Positions 12,501 to 24,612 of a DNA stretch of 64,000 bases are shown here, piece by piece (the first letter of the stretch is position 1; each line of letters starts with the position of its first letter). Under the pieces are notes generated by a model that was given only the letters and a program-made list of their open reading frames with translations, ran no database searches and was not told the DNA's origin. This stretch comes from Thinopyrum elongatum (Eukaryota > Streptophyta > Magnoliopsida > Poales > Poaceae): NCBI GenBank assembly GCA_011799875.1, contig CM022298.1, positions 285,087,395 to 285,151,394 of the forward strand, read 5' to 3'. Made by a program: the position numbers and the translations under genes.

Positions 12501-13842
12501 CTCGGGTCAAAACATTGACTGTCTTGCCCGATGGATGGGTGAGTTGAACAGTTCTAGTAGAGCAATCAATCTTAGCGTAATGGGCTGACATCCAGTCCAT
12601 ACCCAAGATGATGTTTATGTCCGAGGACTTGAGAGCTATCAGTGATGCAAGGAAGACCAATCTATCGACAAGAATTTCATTTCCATGGCTTACTTGAGAG
12701 GTTTGCCATTTAGAACCAGGGGTTTGAATTACCATGGAGGTGGGCATGTCACAAAATGTGGTGTTGTGCAATCGAGCATAGCTCTCAGAGATAAAAGAAT
12801 GAGATGCTCCAGTATCAAAAAGAACAGTTGCCGGAAGGCAGTTAACAAGGAGCGTACCAAGGACGACGTTGGGATCCTCATGAGTTTCTTCAGCTGAAAC
12901 ATAGTTGACATGGCCACGTGCAGTGGTGGCTGGCTTAGCGTAATATGTCTTTCCCGTTGGCTTGTCACGACCAACGGACTTTCCGGGCTGATTGGGGTGG
13001 TTGTTCTGGGGACACTCGCGCATGTAGTGACCCGTCTCTCCACACTTGAAGCATGTCGCAACATTGGAGCGTGGAGCAGCATTAGCAGAGGGGGCACCAT
13101 AGGCCTTGGGCGGTGCAAACTGCTGATTGGGGCGAGGCGCCTCAAAGGATGGCCTCGGAGTGAAGCTGGGTGGCAGGGCTGTGTTTGGAATCCACACCCG
13201 GCGCTTCTGATGTCCAGAACCGGATGAAGAACCAAAGTCACGGGAGTGGTTGCGTGAGGCGTCATAGTCAGTCTGACCTATCTCAACACTGATGGCCTTA
13301 TTCACCAACTTCTGAAAAGAGGTGCACTCGTGCAGACGAAGATCACGACGAAGCTCGGGGCTAAGTCCATTGCGGAACCTTGCCTATTTCTTGGCGTCGG
13401 TGGATACCTCTTCAGGAGCATATCGTGCTAGATTTCCAAACTTACAGCTGTATGCATCCACGGTCAGTCTACCTTGGGTGAAATTGCAGAACTCCTCCCT
13501 CTTACGATCCATGAGACCTTCCGGGATGTGATGCTCACGGAAAGCCTCACTGAAGTCAGCTCAAGTGGTAATCTGCCCAGCCGGGCGCATGGCCTCATAG
13601 TTTTCCCACCAAAGGCTAGCAGGGCCTTCGAGGTGATAGGCAGCGTAGATAACCTTATCAGCTTCGGCTACGTTGGCGAAACGTAGCTTATTGGTGATGC
13701 TGCGAAGCCAATCATCCGCATCGAGGGGCTCGACGGAATGATGGAATGTCGGTGGGTACAACTTGATAAAGTCATTGATTGACACCAATTCGTTCCTCTG
13801 ATGATGTGCAGTATTCTCCTCAATGCGGGCTAGCAAGCGGTT
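9503..13842 (-). pseudogene. gag-pol: Z gag-pol, copy A: truncated and broken
   Basis: Same polyprotein as 19788-24266, but cut at its N-terminus by the duplication junction at 13834-13842. Remaining open pieces are 13561-13836, 11017-13308, 10384-10998 and 9503-10252. Stops compared with copy B are at 10274, 10304, 10384 and 11017 (each CGA to TGA), 13384 (CAG to TAG) and 13561 (TGG to TGA). A 7-base deletion lies near 10352. The reverse transcriptase box reads YLDA where copy B has YLDD (codon at about 11875). The zinc knuckle and protease motif DTGA are still readable. It has no 5' LTR or primer site, so it cannot be an independent element. Confidence 0.92.
13834..13842. other. Duplication breakpoint with 9-base microhomology
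   Basis: Here Z gag sequence (copy at 24126-24134, ...TAGCAAGCGGTTGG...) changes into V LTR sequence (copy at 3548-3556, ...GACAAGCGGTTTTC...). The shared bases are CAAGCGGTT. The junction has one T fewer than V immediately after it. Confidence 0.88.
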
Positions 13843-14453
13843 TCAGCAAGGTATTCTCTGCAAGTCTTGTAAGTAGTGATAACAGATAGTTTTGTTGCAA
13901 GGTAATTCATAAAAAGTAGCAAGTAGAACTAGTAACAAAGGTATAGAAAGGTGTCCCAATCCTTTTTATAGCAAAGGACAAGCCGGAACGTTCTCTTATA
14001 TTAAGCAAAGTGTTCTCGAGGAGACATGGGAATTCTCGTCTAGTCACGTTCATCATGTTTAGTTGATTCACGTTCACTACTTTGATAATTTGATATGTGG
14101 GTGGACCGGTGCTAGGGTGTTGTTCTTACTTGAACAAGCAACCCTCCTATGATTACCCCCTCTCGCAAGCATCCGCAACTTCGAAAGAGGAATTAAGATA
14201 AATCTAACCAGGCATGAAACATATGGGTACAAATCAGCCCCTTACGAAATAATGCATAAACTAGGGTTTAAGCTTCTGTCACTCTCGCAACCCACCATCT
14301 ACTTATTACTCCCCATTGCCTCCCCTTAGGCCCAAATATGTTGAAGTGTCATGTAGTCGATGTTCACATGACACCACTAAAGGAAGAACAACATACATAT
14401 CATAAAAAATATTGAACGAATACCAACTTCACATGATTACTTATCACAAGACT
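13843..14453 (-). repeat. V LTR, left part (unit B), ending in X target duplication
   Basis: Copy of 3557-4167. AGACT at 14449-14453 pairs with AGACT at 56274-56278 across X. Confidence 0.85.
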
Positions 14454-15431
14454 TGATACGGGGCTAACCCGATACAGGCCGATTTTTCACGATTGGAGTG
14501 GATTCCCTCGAAGAACATGAAGAACACGATGACAATGGGGAAGAATGGAGAGAAATGACAAGGAGAAACACTCAAGAACAAGTCCAATCACACATCCTCT
14601 AGACAATCAAACACACAAGATCCACAAGGTACATGAACAAAAAAAGGAAAGATACAAGGTAAAGTTCATCTCCATGAGGAGTTCTTGATGATATCCTAGA
14701 CGGATCTTCCCATGAGAGGCCTTGATGATATCCCGCAGGATCTTCTCACATGGAGGTCTTGAACTCCATGGGAGTGGTAGTCTCTCTCTCTCAAGAGTAG
14801 AGGTAGGTAGGAGCAAAGCTCACATACAAATGATCTATCATATTTGCTAACCATAGAAAGGAGGTGGAGGTGGTCTATTTATAGTCTAAGACACGAAGGG
14901 GTAAGTGGTAAAGGGATAAAAGGCCCATGGCCCGCGGCTACGCACAGGCAGGTACCGGATGTCCGGTCGGTGTCGGACGTCCGATGACTCATGAGGGACC
15001 GGACGTCCAGTGCAAGTCGGACGTCCGACGTTTCGGCTCTGTTGAAGTGGCGTCGGATTTCCGGACGATGTCGGTTGTCCGGTCGCTGGAGGTTGTTGGA
15101 TGTCCGGTGTCACGCCGGTCATCCGGTCGCTGTAGGGCTCGTCGGTTGTAGCTCTTTTGACTGGTGAAGTCTCCAGGCGTCAGACGTCCGGAGGTCGTCA
15201 GTCGTCCGGAGGTCGTCGGACGTCCGTGAGTTGTAGCTTGTAGCAGCTCCGTCTTCTTCCATCTTCTCTTCCACGCTTCCCTCGCGGATGGAGTAGTCGT
15301 TCCTTGGCGCTTGCACTCCTCCTCCTCGTCTGTGAAGCTCCGACAATACCTATTCATGCACACGAGAGGGGTGTCAAGTAGTATACCATCCTCGAAGGGG
15401 TCAAGTGAACACGTGTAAAGGAGATGATTCA
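14454..15431 (-). repeat. X 3' LTR, left part (unit B)
   Basis: Begins TGATACGGGGC and ends with ATTCA (15427-15431), the Y target duplication. The remaining LTR bases continue at 36754-36839. Confidence 0.88.
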
Positions 15432-15733
15432 TGATACGTCTCCAACGTATCTATAATTTTTTATTGTTCCATGCTATTATATTATCTATTTTGGATGTTT
15501 TATATGCATTAATATGCTATTCTATATTATTTTTGGGACTAACCTATTAACCTAGAGCCCAGTGCCAGTTCCTGGTTTTTCCCTGTTTTTGAGTTTCGCA
15601 AAAAAGGAATACCAAACGGAGTCCAAACGGAATAAAACCATCGCGATGATTTTTCTTGGACCAGAAGACAACCAGGAGACTTGGAGATGAAGTCAGAGGA
15701 GCCACGAGGCGGCCACAACGACGGAGGGCGCGC
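15432..15733 (+). repeat. Y 5' LTR, first part (unit B)
   Basis: Starts TGATACGTCTCC. Ends at CGCGC (15729-15733), the Z target duplication. It joins in sequence to 29906 when Z is removed. Confidence 0.9.
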
Positions 15734-18700
15734 TGTCAGGACCCCGATTCTAAGTCACACCGATCTAGCCTGTAACACCTCATATCACTTTGCGGCCTCA
15801 CGCACGGTATTCCCACGGGTGTCGCCTTACCATGGCCCGGGACCGTTTGCGCCTTTTGGCTCACGTATATGATAGCGTTGCTAGCATTCATATGACAGAG
15901 AACCCGGGCCGACATGGCTAGTCGTGAACCCAAAGCGGCGCTAACTTACGGGGACAGGCATACATGAATCAACATCGAGCATGTCGGTCAGCAGCGTGTG
16001 AATCCGGGCTGTAGCACTGGGCTAGCAGGACTCCGGGAAACCGGGCTGTAGCAGGCTAGGCAGGACTCCGGATATCACCGCGTGACATTTCCCCGAAGGG
16101 ACAGACACAGGAACGAAGTGAAACACATGCCGGCCAGTCTAAGTGTTCCGGAGCAGCAGTGCTGGGCTAGCAGGACTCCGGTAAACCGGGCTGTAGCGGA
16201 CTACCAAGGCTCAGTGGAGACACCAGACTACATTTCCCCATAAGAGAGGCTGCCAAGGATAAACAACTAGATAGTCGGATCCCACACATAGCAAGCATTT
16301 CAATCATACACACAATATGCTCGATATTTGTAAATACAACATGGCATCACAACAAAACTCTACAACTCAAAGTACTTTATTTAAAAGGATCTGGGGAGCC
16401 ATACATAACATGTTCATACAGATAGGGGTCACACGACCCGACACTCAAGTCATACAAACATACAAGCACATGCGGAAGCAACTAGTCTGAGTACAGACAC
16501 TAGAAAGAAAGAAGGCTTGACAAAGCCTATCTATCTACATGGGCCCTTCACAAGCTCAGGTCACCACCTGGGTGGCAAGTCACTCGTCAATGTCGAGATC
16601 TACAAGGAACCCTTCGGAGGGGGCGGTGTTCTCGTCTGCAATAATTATTATAGCAACATGAGTACAAAGGTACTCAGCAAGTCTTACAACAGATCCTAAT
16701 ATATATGCACATCCTCAAGAAGGGTGGTGGAGTTATTGCAGCAAGCCAGCTTTGACTCTTGGCTACACTATCCTACGAGACACCACTTGAGAAATTAGTT
16801 TTCGCACACGAGTCCACTAAACACCATCATAATACTCCACCGCGGATCCTCCCTCGTAATCCTACGAGAGGGCCATCCGCGGTACTCACACTTATCTTGA
16901 GTCTTTTAGTAGTAACCATTAGCTTGTCTATGAACTGCATAAGCGACCAAGTAGTCCTTCACCGCGGACGCGGCTATTCGAATAGTTTTATACCCTGCAG
17001 GGGTGTACCTCGTCACACATGTTTCCACCACTTAGCGTCTGCACACGACATGTGCTCGGCAGACTTCAAGCGAAAACCGACGTGGGTGTAGACCACGACC
17101 TGACTAACCACACAAGTCTCTAGTCCAGGTTTATCGCCTATTCGGGTTCCATCCACAAGGAAATCCGGCCGGGGTGTCCTCAACGGCCCCAAACGATGTG
17201 TGCAGGGTTCCCGAGATACCAAACGGGCGACCTGGTACACCGTGCCACATGCCTACCGCATCACAACCCACCCCTAAGGTCAGCGCTGCGCACGGCCTCC
17301 AGCAACTACAAACACCAGAAACTACTTGCAACTCCTGGACAGAGGACGGGGTGATTAATAAGTCGAGAGATTCAATTAAGGATCCCAATGTGTGGTAGTA
17401 GCTGAATCTTAAATCACGCATACAGATCTCAGTTCTTAAGGACGGCCTCAATGAAACAACCCACCATGTACTCCTACATGGCCTCTCATCGATACCTTTA
17501 CCAAAACATGTTCAACACTTCACCCTCATTACCGACACAACCATTCACTCTAGTTCATCACCCTGATGAGCCAGACCTGACACAACTCTAAGCATAGCAG
17601 GCATAGCATGGTAGGAAACACAGACATGGCTCAATCAACTCCTACACATGCTAGTGGGTTTCATCTAGTTACTGTGGCAATGACAGGTCATGCAGAGGAT
17701 ATGGGTTCAACTACCGCAACACACAGCAGTTTGAAACGCGTTGTCTTAATGCAGTAAACGAGAGCAGAAGCGAGAAGATGGGTTTGTATCGAAATGATCA
17801 ATGGGGTTGCTTGCCTGACAGAGTGGTAGTGGAATACTGCCCTTCAGTTGGATACTCATGAATATCCTCGGAGGCAGAACCTACCACGAAGAACACATCG
17901 AAACACAATCATCACATGGCAATATGCAACAATATGATGCATGCTATGACATGGCAAAATGAGTGTGTTTTGGCTAATGCATCTTAGAACAGGTTGGTTT
18001 GAGTTCATTTGAGTCAAGGATTCAAATGCAAACCCAAAATAAGAGGTCATATTAGTGCAATAACTTGTTTCATCTAATCAGCAAGGTTAAAGTGTTCTGA
18101 CATGCATGAAAACAGTACAGATGGAAAGATTGGATTTTTCTGATCCAAATTCATATATAATTTGTTTGATTTGGAGCTACGGTTGAATTACTATGAATTT
18201 TTGAAGTTTTTGGTATTTTCTGGAATTTCCTGATTAAAATAAATCCAGAAAATACTTATTGCGTCAGCATTGCGTCAGGGTGACGTCAGCAGTCAACGGG
18301 GCCGGTCCAGGTCAAACCTGACACTGGGGCCCACATGTCAGTGTCTAACTAACTAACCTAAGTTAATTAGTACTAATCTAACCCTAAACCAGATTAGTTA
18401 AGGCCCTGGGCCCACACGTCAGTGACCCAGGGGGGGTCAAATCCCTGGTCAAACTAGGCTGACTCGCCGGCGTTTAGCCGCCGGCGAGGCCAGACGCGGC
18501 GGGGCGGTGCGGGTTTCGTCCTCCGACGACCAAAACAACGGCGGAGCACATCTACGTGAAGCGGGGAGTGAGCCGCGTCGAGTGGTGGCAGTGGGTGGAG
18601 CTGGGGTGGCCGGAAACGACGCCGGCGACGAGCTGTGCGACTGCCGGAGTTCGGGCGAGCTCGGGCTAGTCGCTAGGGGGCACGGCGAGGTGCGTGGAGT

Positions 18701-19804
18701 GGTGCTGCGGGCTCCTGGGGATGCGGTGAAGACGATGGCGTGCTCGGAATCGAGCCAACGTGGCTGTGGCCACGACGGCGACGTGCTGAGGCGGCGGCGG
18801 GTGCGGCCGAGCTCGGTGCAGTCGATGCAGGGCTCGAGAGCGAGAACGGAAAAGATGGGGAGGTAGCTGAGCTCACGGCGGTCACGACGGAGCAGTCGGC
18901 GAGGTCGGGGACGAGCTGCTGCGGTGGTGACGGTGAAAGGGATCTCCGGCGACGGCGAGGTCAGGCGAGGCTGTTGCGGTGGTTCCGAAGCGAACGAGCG
19001 CTCGGGGCTCGGTCTGCTCGATGGAGAGGACGACGACGGAGCTCGTGGACACGGCAGCGCGGCTCGGGGACGACGGTGGACGCGGGTTTCACGGTGGCGC
19101 GGCTGCGGCTGCGTCGGCCATGGTGGGGAGAGAGTGAGAGAGAGGCGCAGGGGGGAGAATGAGGTGTCGAGGGGGTCGAGGCGACGACGTGGAGGACGTC
19201 CAGGCGTCCAGCGGCTCGAGCGGCAAGCAGCTGGCGCCGTGGCGGGCTCGCGCACGCCGGCGTCACCTCCCTGCCTGCCTGGCGGGGACGAAGCAGCTGG
19301 CTGGCATGGGCCAGCATAGTGCTGGGCCGCCAGGTGGGCCGGCTGGTGACTTTGCCAGGTGAGTTTATTTTCCTCTTTTTTTTCTGTTTTCTTATTTCTG
19401 CAAGTTTGTGGCTTTTCTAAAAATACCTAGGCACTTTCAAAAATCACCAAACTGCTCATGCCCACTGTATAGAGTATATCCAACATGGAACATTTCAGTT
19501 TGGGATTATTTGGACATTTAAAATATTTACTAGCATTTAAATGCCCAAATGCAAGTTACATATGATTTAATTCAATGACCTTATGATGACCTAGAAAAAT
19601 GTGAACCAGTTTTGGCAGAGGTTCTAACCCAAGACAAAAATGATGGACATTTTAGAAGGGCATTTCAGGTTCATTGAAAAAGATTTTAGTAAACCCTAGT
19701 TGTTTCCAGGGGGTGCTGGGGGTTCTATCATCCCCATTTCAGGTTTCCGGAAAAGCTTAAACATGATGCAACACTCTAATGCCTGAACTAGCTAGGGTGT
19801 GACA
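15734..19804 (-). repeat. Z 3' LTR (copy B), 4071 bp
   Basis: Same structure as copies A and C: TG...CA ends, palindrome CTATTCGAATAG at 16974-16985, GC-rich open frame 18449-19255. The gag-pol stop codon (19788-19790) lies inside this LTR, 15-17 bases from its edge. Confidence 0.92.
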
Positions 19805-22800
19805 ACTCACCCCCACACAAAAGAATCTCGTCCCGAGATTTAGGATCCTCGGGGAAGAAGGTGGGGTACTCAAGTCGAAGACGATCCTCCCTTTCCCAAG
19901 TAGCTTCTTTCTCGGAATGGTGTGACCATTGAACCTTGAGAAACTTGATATTCTGGCGTCGAGTGGTACGTTCGGCTTGGTCAAGGATACGAACGGGATA
20001 TTCTCGATATGTGAGATTATCTCGGAGATCAAGCGTTTCATGGTCCACTTCACGGATAGGATCCGAGAAGCAACGCCTGAGTTGAGAAACGTGGAAGACA
20101 TCATGAACTCTGGAGAGATGCGGAGGTAGTTCCAATTGGTAGGCAACTTCTCCTCGTTTGGCAAGAATGCGAAAGGGTCCAATGTAACGAGGAGCCAATT
20201 TACCCTTGATACCGAATCGATGGGTTCCCTTCAGAGGAGTAACCCGAAGGTAAGCCTTCTCGCCAACTTCATAAGTCATGAGCTTATGTTTGCGGTCATA
20301 TTGGCTCTTTTGATGAGATTGGGCTGTTTTCAATTTCTCACGAATAATGCGAACCTGCTCTTCTGCTTCCTGAATCATATCCGGGCCAAAGAGTTGTCTT
20401 TCCCCGGTTTCTGACCAGTTAAGAGGCGTTCGGCATTTTCGTCCATAGAGAACTTCGAAAGGGGCTTTGCCCAAGCTAGCTTGATAACTATTGTTATAAG
20501 CAAATTCGGCGAATGGAAGACATTTCTCCCAATCCATACCGAAAGAGATGACAGAAGCTCGGAGCATATCTTCCAGAATTTGATTGACTCGTTCTACTTG
20601 ACCACTTGATTGAGGGTGGAAGGCGGTGCTAAAGGAGAGACGAGTTCCCATAGCATTTTGGAAACTTTCCCAAAATCGAGAGGTGAAAAGACTTCCACGG
20701 TCTGAGTTAATCTCCAATGGAACACCATGAAGAGACACTATTCGGGAGATGTACAAGTCAGCTAGTTGGCTAGCGGTTATACTCTCACGAATAGGTAGGA
20801 AGTGGGCTACTTTGGAAAGACGATCGACAACGACGAGGATAGCATTATTCCCTCTCTTGGTCCTGGGAAACCCGGTAATGAAATCCATACCGATTTTATC
20901 CCATTTCCATTCAGGAGTAACCAAAGGTTGAAGGGTGCCAGCAGGCCGTTGATGCTCTGCTTTAACACGACGACAAATGTCGCAATTTGCAATGTATTGA
21001 GCGATTTCTCTCTTCATCCTAGTCCACCAAAACCTCTGGCGTAGGTCTTGATACATTTTAGTACTACCGGGATGAATGGTGAGAGGGGATTCATGAGCTT
21101 CCTTAAGGATCAATTGCCGTAGCTGTTGTTTCTTGGGAACCACTATACGGTTCTCGAAGAAAACAACTCCTCGCTCATCCATGGAGAAACACTTAGCAGC
21201 TCCGCTAGCAATGTTCTCCTTGATCCGAGATATTCCTCTATCATACTGCTGAGCGGTTATGATTTGATCCGTAAGGTTAGGTTTCGCCACCAGGGTGGAT
21301 AGGAATCCTCGAGGAACAATGTGAAGGTTAAGCTTACGGAATTCCTCGTGGAGAAGTGGTTGACTTTGTTGTAACATCAAGTTGTTACAATAAGATTTAC
21401 GACTTAGCGCATCAGCCATGACATTGGCTTTGCCCGGGGTGTAAGTTATTCCTAAGTCATAATCCGTAATCAACTCGACCCAACGTCTTTGCCTAAGATT
21501 CAAATCCGGTTGGGTGAAGATGTATTTCAGACTTTGGTGATCGGTGTAAATTTCGCAATGATTACCGAGAAGGTAATGTCGCCATGTTTTGAGTGCATGG
21601 ACCACAGCTGCAAGCTCTAGATCATGTGTGGGATAATTATCCTCATGTGGACGCAACTGTCGAGAAGCATAGGCAATCACATGACGATCTTGCATGAGTA
21701 TGCAACCTAGTCCTTGTCGCGAGGCGTCGCAATAGATAACAAAGTCCTTAGAAAAATCTGGTGGCACAAGTACGGGGGCAGATGTCAGGCGTCTTTTCAA
21801 TTCCTGAAAGCTGAACTCGCACTGTGGGGTCCACTCGAACTTTTTATCTTTCTTGAGAAGTTCAGTTAGAGGTTTAGCAACCTTGGAGAAATTCTCGACG
21901 AAGCGGCGACAGTAGCTCGCTAAGCCAAGGAAACTCCGAACTTGCTTGACCGTTTCAGGTGGAGTCCAATCAAGGACGGCTTGAACTCGCTCGGGATTGA
22001 CAGCAATACCCTTACCAGAGATCACGTGGCCTAGATAGGTCACTTCTGGCAACCAAAATTCACACTTGGAGAATTTGGCATAAAGACGATGCTCTCGAAG
22101 TTTCATCAATACTAGCCTTAGATGCTCGGCATGTTCTTCCTCATTCTTGGTGTAGATGAGTATATCATCGAGGTATACCATGACGAATTTATCCAAATAC
22201 TCCATGAAGATTGAGTTCATTAACCGAGAGAAAGTGGCTGGAGCATTGGTTAAACCGAAGGACATGATGGTGTACTCGTATTGGCCATAACGAGTAACAA
22301 AGGCCGTTTTAGGAATGTCCCCGTTCTTGATTTTGATTTGATGGTAGCCCAACCGCAAATCCATTTTGGAAAAGACTGAGGATCCAGCGAGCTGATCATA
22401 CAGATCGTTGATCCTGGGGAGCGGATACTTGTTCTTGATAGTGACCAAATTGACAGGTCGGTAATCTACAACCATCCGATCCGTTCCATCCTTCTTCTTG
22501 ACGAAGAGGACGGGGCAAGCCCATGGAGATGAACTAGGACGGATGAAACCCTTTTTCAAGGACTCATCGAGTTGTATCTTAAGCTCGGCTAGTTCTAGGG
22601 GTGCCATCTTATAGGGTCTTCTAGAGATTGGGACGGTTCCTGGAACAAGGTCTATCACGAACTCGACATCCCTGTCAGGTGGAACACCTGGCAGTTCTTC
22701 TGGAAAGACATCCGGGAAGTCACGGACTACCGGAATGTCTTCAAGGTCTGGAAGAGGGTTGGCATTTAGGGAGTAGAGCTGACGCTTAGACACTCGGGTC

Positions 22801-24266
22801 AAAACATTGACTGTCTTGCCCGATGGATGGGTGAGTTGAACAGTTCTAGTAGAGCAATCAATCTTAGCGTAATGGGCTGACATCCAGTCCATACCCAAGA
22901 TGATGTTTATGTCCGAGGACTTGAGAGCTATCAGTGATGCAAGGAAGACCAATCTATCGACAAGAATTTCATTTCCATGGCTTACTTGAGAGGTTTGCCA
23001 TTTAGAACCAGGGGTTTGAATTACCATGGAGGTGGGCATGTCACAAAATGTGGTGTTGTGCAATCGAGCATAGCTCTCAGAGATAAAAGAATGAGATGCT
23101 CCAGTATCAAATAGAACAGTTGCCGGATGGCAGTTAACAAAGAGCGTACCAAGGACGACGTTGGGATCCTCATGAGTTTCTTCAGCCGAAACATAGTTGA
23201 CATGGCCACGTGCAGTGGTGGCTGGCTTAGCGTAATATGTCTTTCCCGTTGGCTTGTCACGACCAACGGACTTTCCGGGCTGATTGGGGTGGTTGTTCTG
23301 GGGACACTCGCGCATGTAGTGACCCGTCTCTCCACACTTGAAGCATGTCACAACATTGGAGCGTGGAGCAGCATTAGCAGAGGGGCCACCATAGGCCTTG
23401 GGCGGTGCAAACTGCTGATTGGGGCGAGGCGCCTCAAAGGATGGCCTCGGAGTGAACCTGGGTGGCAGGGCTGTGTTTGGAATCCACACCCGGCGCTTCT
23501 GATGTCCAGAACCGGATGAAGAACCAAAGTCACGGGAGTGCTTGCGTGAGGTGTCATAGTCAGTCTGACCTGTCTCAGCACTGATGGCCTTATTCACCAA
23601 CTTCTGAAAAGAGGTGCACTCGTGCAGACGAAGATCACGACGAAGCTCGGGGCTAAGTCCCTTGCGGAACCTTGCCTGTTTCTTGGCGTCGGTGGATACC
23701 TCTTCAGGAGCATATCGTGCTAGATTTCCAAACTTACGGCTGTATGCATCCACGGTCAGTCTACCTTGGGTGAAATTGCAGAACTCCTCCCTCTTACGAT
23801 CCATGAGACCTTCTGGGATGTGATGCTCACGGAAAGCCTCACTGAAGTCAGCCCAAGTGGTAATCTGCCCAGCCGGGCGCATGGCCTCATAGTTTTCCCA
23901 CCAAAGGCTAGCAGGGCCTTCGAGGTGATAGGCAGCGTAGATAACCTTATCAGCTTCGGCTACGTTGGCGGAACATAGCTTATTGATGATGTTGCGAAGC
24001 CAATCATCCGCATCGAGGGGCTCGACGGAATGATGGATTGTCGGTGGGTACAACTTGATAAAGTCATTGATTGACACCAATTCGTTCCTCTGATGATGTG
24101 CAGTATTCTCCTCAATGCGGGCTAGCAAGCGGTTGGTCTCACGCTTGTTTCTTTCTGCCTCCAGCATAACTTCGGCCAGAGAAGGCGGGTGAGGCAGATT
24201 CCCATCCCTAGCTGCACTGGCTTCACCCTGCTCCGGGGCAGCAGGGTTGTTGCGGGTATTAACCAT
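19788..24266 (-). CDS. gag-pol: Z gag-pol polyprotein, intact, 1492 aa
   Basis: One frame encodes particle protein, protease, reverse transcriptase, RNase H and integrase. The start at 24266 (MVNTRNN) is preferred over the open upstream extension to 24404, which has no family similarity. Visible in order: gag region around residues 95-215; CCHC knuckle [14 protein letters not shown] from Cys308; protease DTGA at Asp387; reverse transcriptase YLDD at Asp700-701; RNase H CDASRQG with Asp847; integrase HHCC region HPGS...CDIC near 1065-1100; catalytic Asp1189 (SDRGS) and Glu1225 (GQVERVN), the usual D35E spacing; chromodomain-like tail [15 protein letters not shown] near 1455. The last codons read into the 3' LTR. 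No stop or frameshift is seen, so protein-level activity is possible. It is expected to be expressed from the 5' LTR and cleaved by its own protease; that is family knowledge. Confidence 0.95.
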   Translation of the reverse strand: MVNTRNNPAAPEQGEASAARDGNLPHPPSLAEVMLEAERNKRETNRLLARIEENTAHHQRNELVSINDFIKLYPPTIHHSVEPLDADDWLRNIINKLCSANVAEADKVIYAAYHLEGPASLWWENYEAMRPAGQITTWADFSEAFREHHIPEGLMDRKREEFCNFTQGRLTVDAYSRKFGNLARYAPEEVSTDAKKQARFRKGLSPELRRDLRLHECTSFQKLVNKAISAETGQTDYDTSRKHSRDFGSSSGSGHQKRRVWIPNTALPPRFTPRPSFEAPRPNQQFAPPKAYGGPSANAAPRSNVVTCFKCGETGHYMRECPQNNHPNQPGKSVGRDKPTGKTYYAKPATTARGHVNYVSAEETHEDPNVVLGTLFVNCHPATVLFDTGASHSFISESYARLHNTTFCDMPTSMVIQTPGSKWQTSQVSHGNEILVDRLVFLASLIALKSSDINIILGMDWMSAHYAKIDCSTRTVQLTHPSGKTVNVLTRVSKRQLYSLNANPLPDLEDIPVVRDFPDVFPEELPGVPPDRDVEFVIDLVPGTVPISRRPYKMAPLELAELKIQLDESLKKGFIRPSSSPWACPVLFVKKKDGTDRMVVDYRPVNLVTIKNKYPLPRINDLYDQLAGSSVFSKMDLRLGYHQIKIKNGDIPKTAFVTRYGQYEYTIMSFGLTNAPATFSRLMNSIFMEYLDKFVMVYLDDILIYTKNEEEHAEHLRLVLMKLREHRLYAKFSKCEFWLPEVTYLGHVISGKGIAVNPERVQAVLDWTPPETVKQVRSFLGLASYCRRFVENFSKVAKPLTELLKKDKKFEWTPQCEFSFQELKRRLTSAPVLVPPDFSKDFVIYCDASRQGLGCILMQDRHVIAYASRQLRPHEDNYPTHDLELAAVVHALKTWRHYLLGNHCEIYTDHQSLKYIFTQPDLNLRQRRWVELITDYDLGITYTPGKANVMADALSRKSYCNNLMLQQSQPLLHEEFRKLNLHIVPRGFLSTLVAKPNLTDQIITAQQYDRGISRIKENIASGAAKCFSMDERGVVFFENRIVVPKKQQLRQLILKEAHESPLTIHPGSTKMYQDLRQRFWWTRMKREIAQYIANCDICRRVKAEHQRPAGTLQPLVTPEWKWDKIGMDFITGFPRTKRGNNAILVVVDRLSKVAHFLPIRESITASQLADLYISRIVSLHGVPLEINSDRGSLFTSRFWESFQNAMGTRLSFSTAFHPQSSGQVERVNQILEDMLRASVISFGMDWEKCLPFAEFAYNNSYQASLGKAPFEVLYGRKCRTPLNWSETGERQLFGPDMIQEAEEQVRIIREKLKTAQSHQKSQYDRKHKLMTYEVGEKAYLRVTPLKGTHRFGIKGKLAPRYIGPFRILAKRGEVAYQLELPPHLSRVHDVFHVSQLRRCFSDPIREVDHETLDLRDNLTYREYPVRILDQAERTTRRQNIKFLKVQWSHHSEKEATWEREDRLRLEYPTFFPEDPKSRDEILLCGGELSHPS
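19805..19823 (-). other. Z polypurine tract
   Basis: Minus strand CTTTTGTGTGGGGGTGAGT directly before the 3' LTR. The GGGGGTGAG part is the likely plus-strand primer. It overlaps the last codons of pol. Confidence 0.65.
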
Positions 24267-24612
24267 CCTAGGAGAGACAAGACAACGGCTTAGACAAGGA
24301 TGGCAAAATGCTGGCAAGGAAGTGCAGAATGTAATGGACGACATGAAATGCTGAGATGGTCCTTGCACGACATGGTAATATAGAAACTGCCATATATATA
24401 CCATCGGTCATACACACCATACATAGTTTAGTATAAGCCCAGGCTAAAGTACAACTATGGTGAAAGACGTTACATCTCATCGAAGGCATTCCAAGCTCCT
24501 ATACATTATTTTTCTACACCTCCGGAATGTGATACACACCAAGTCGTATCCACAAGTCACGCAGGACTGTGGAAAATACAACTGTTACAATACTAGTGAA
24601 ACTGCTACCAAC
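24267..24612 (-). other. Z spacer between upstream ORF and gag; no gene seen
   Basis: 346 bases between the upstream ORF and the gag start. The gag frame stays open to 24404 but has no recognisable motif there. It would be part of the untranslated leader. Confidence 0.5.

Larger units (their letters stand above)
3548..13833. repeat. Tandem duplication, unit A (about 10.29 kb)
   Basis: Unit A holds the left V LTR, X LTR left part, Y LTR left part, a full Z LTR and Z gag-pol up to the N-terminal part of gag. It is repeated in the same order and orientation at 13834-24125. The offset between copies is 10,286 in the left part, 10,285 after the LTR, and 10,292 after a 7-base deletion at about 10,352. 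By eye the copies differ at roughly 1 percent (about 20 differences in the first 1.9 kb). The differences argue against a simple assembly repeat. Confidence 0.9.
13834..24125. repeat. Tandem duplication, unit B (about 10.29 kb)
   Basis: Second copy of 3548-13833, continuous on its right with the rest of Z (gag N-terminus, leader, 5' LTR). Unit B is therefore the copy connected to the original nest. Confidence 0.9.

Noticed and set aside
3548..24125. Assembly artefact as the cause of the 10.29-kb repeat
   Set aside because: The copies differ at many sites, including six stops and a 7-base deletion, and the junction is a clean microhomology. A haplotype-merging error is not excluded, so reads are needed.
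24267..24404. N-terminal extension of Z gag to 24404
   Set aside because: Open by chance. The family-like start is MVNTRNN at 24266, and the extension has no conserved motif.
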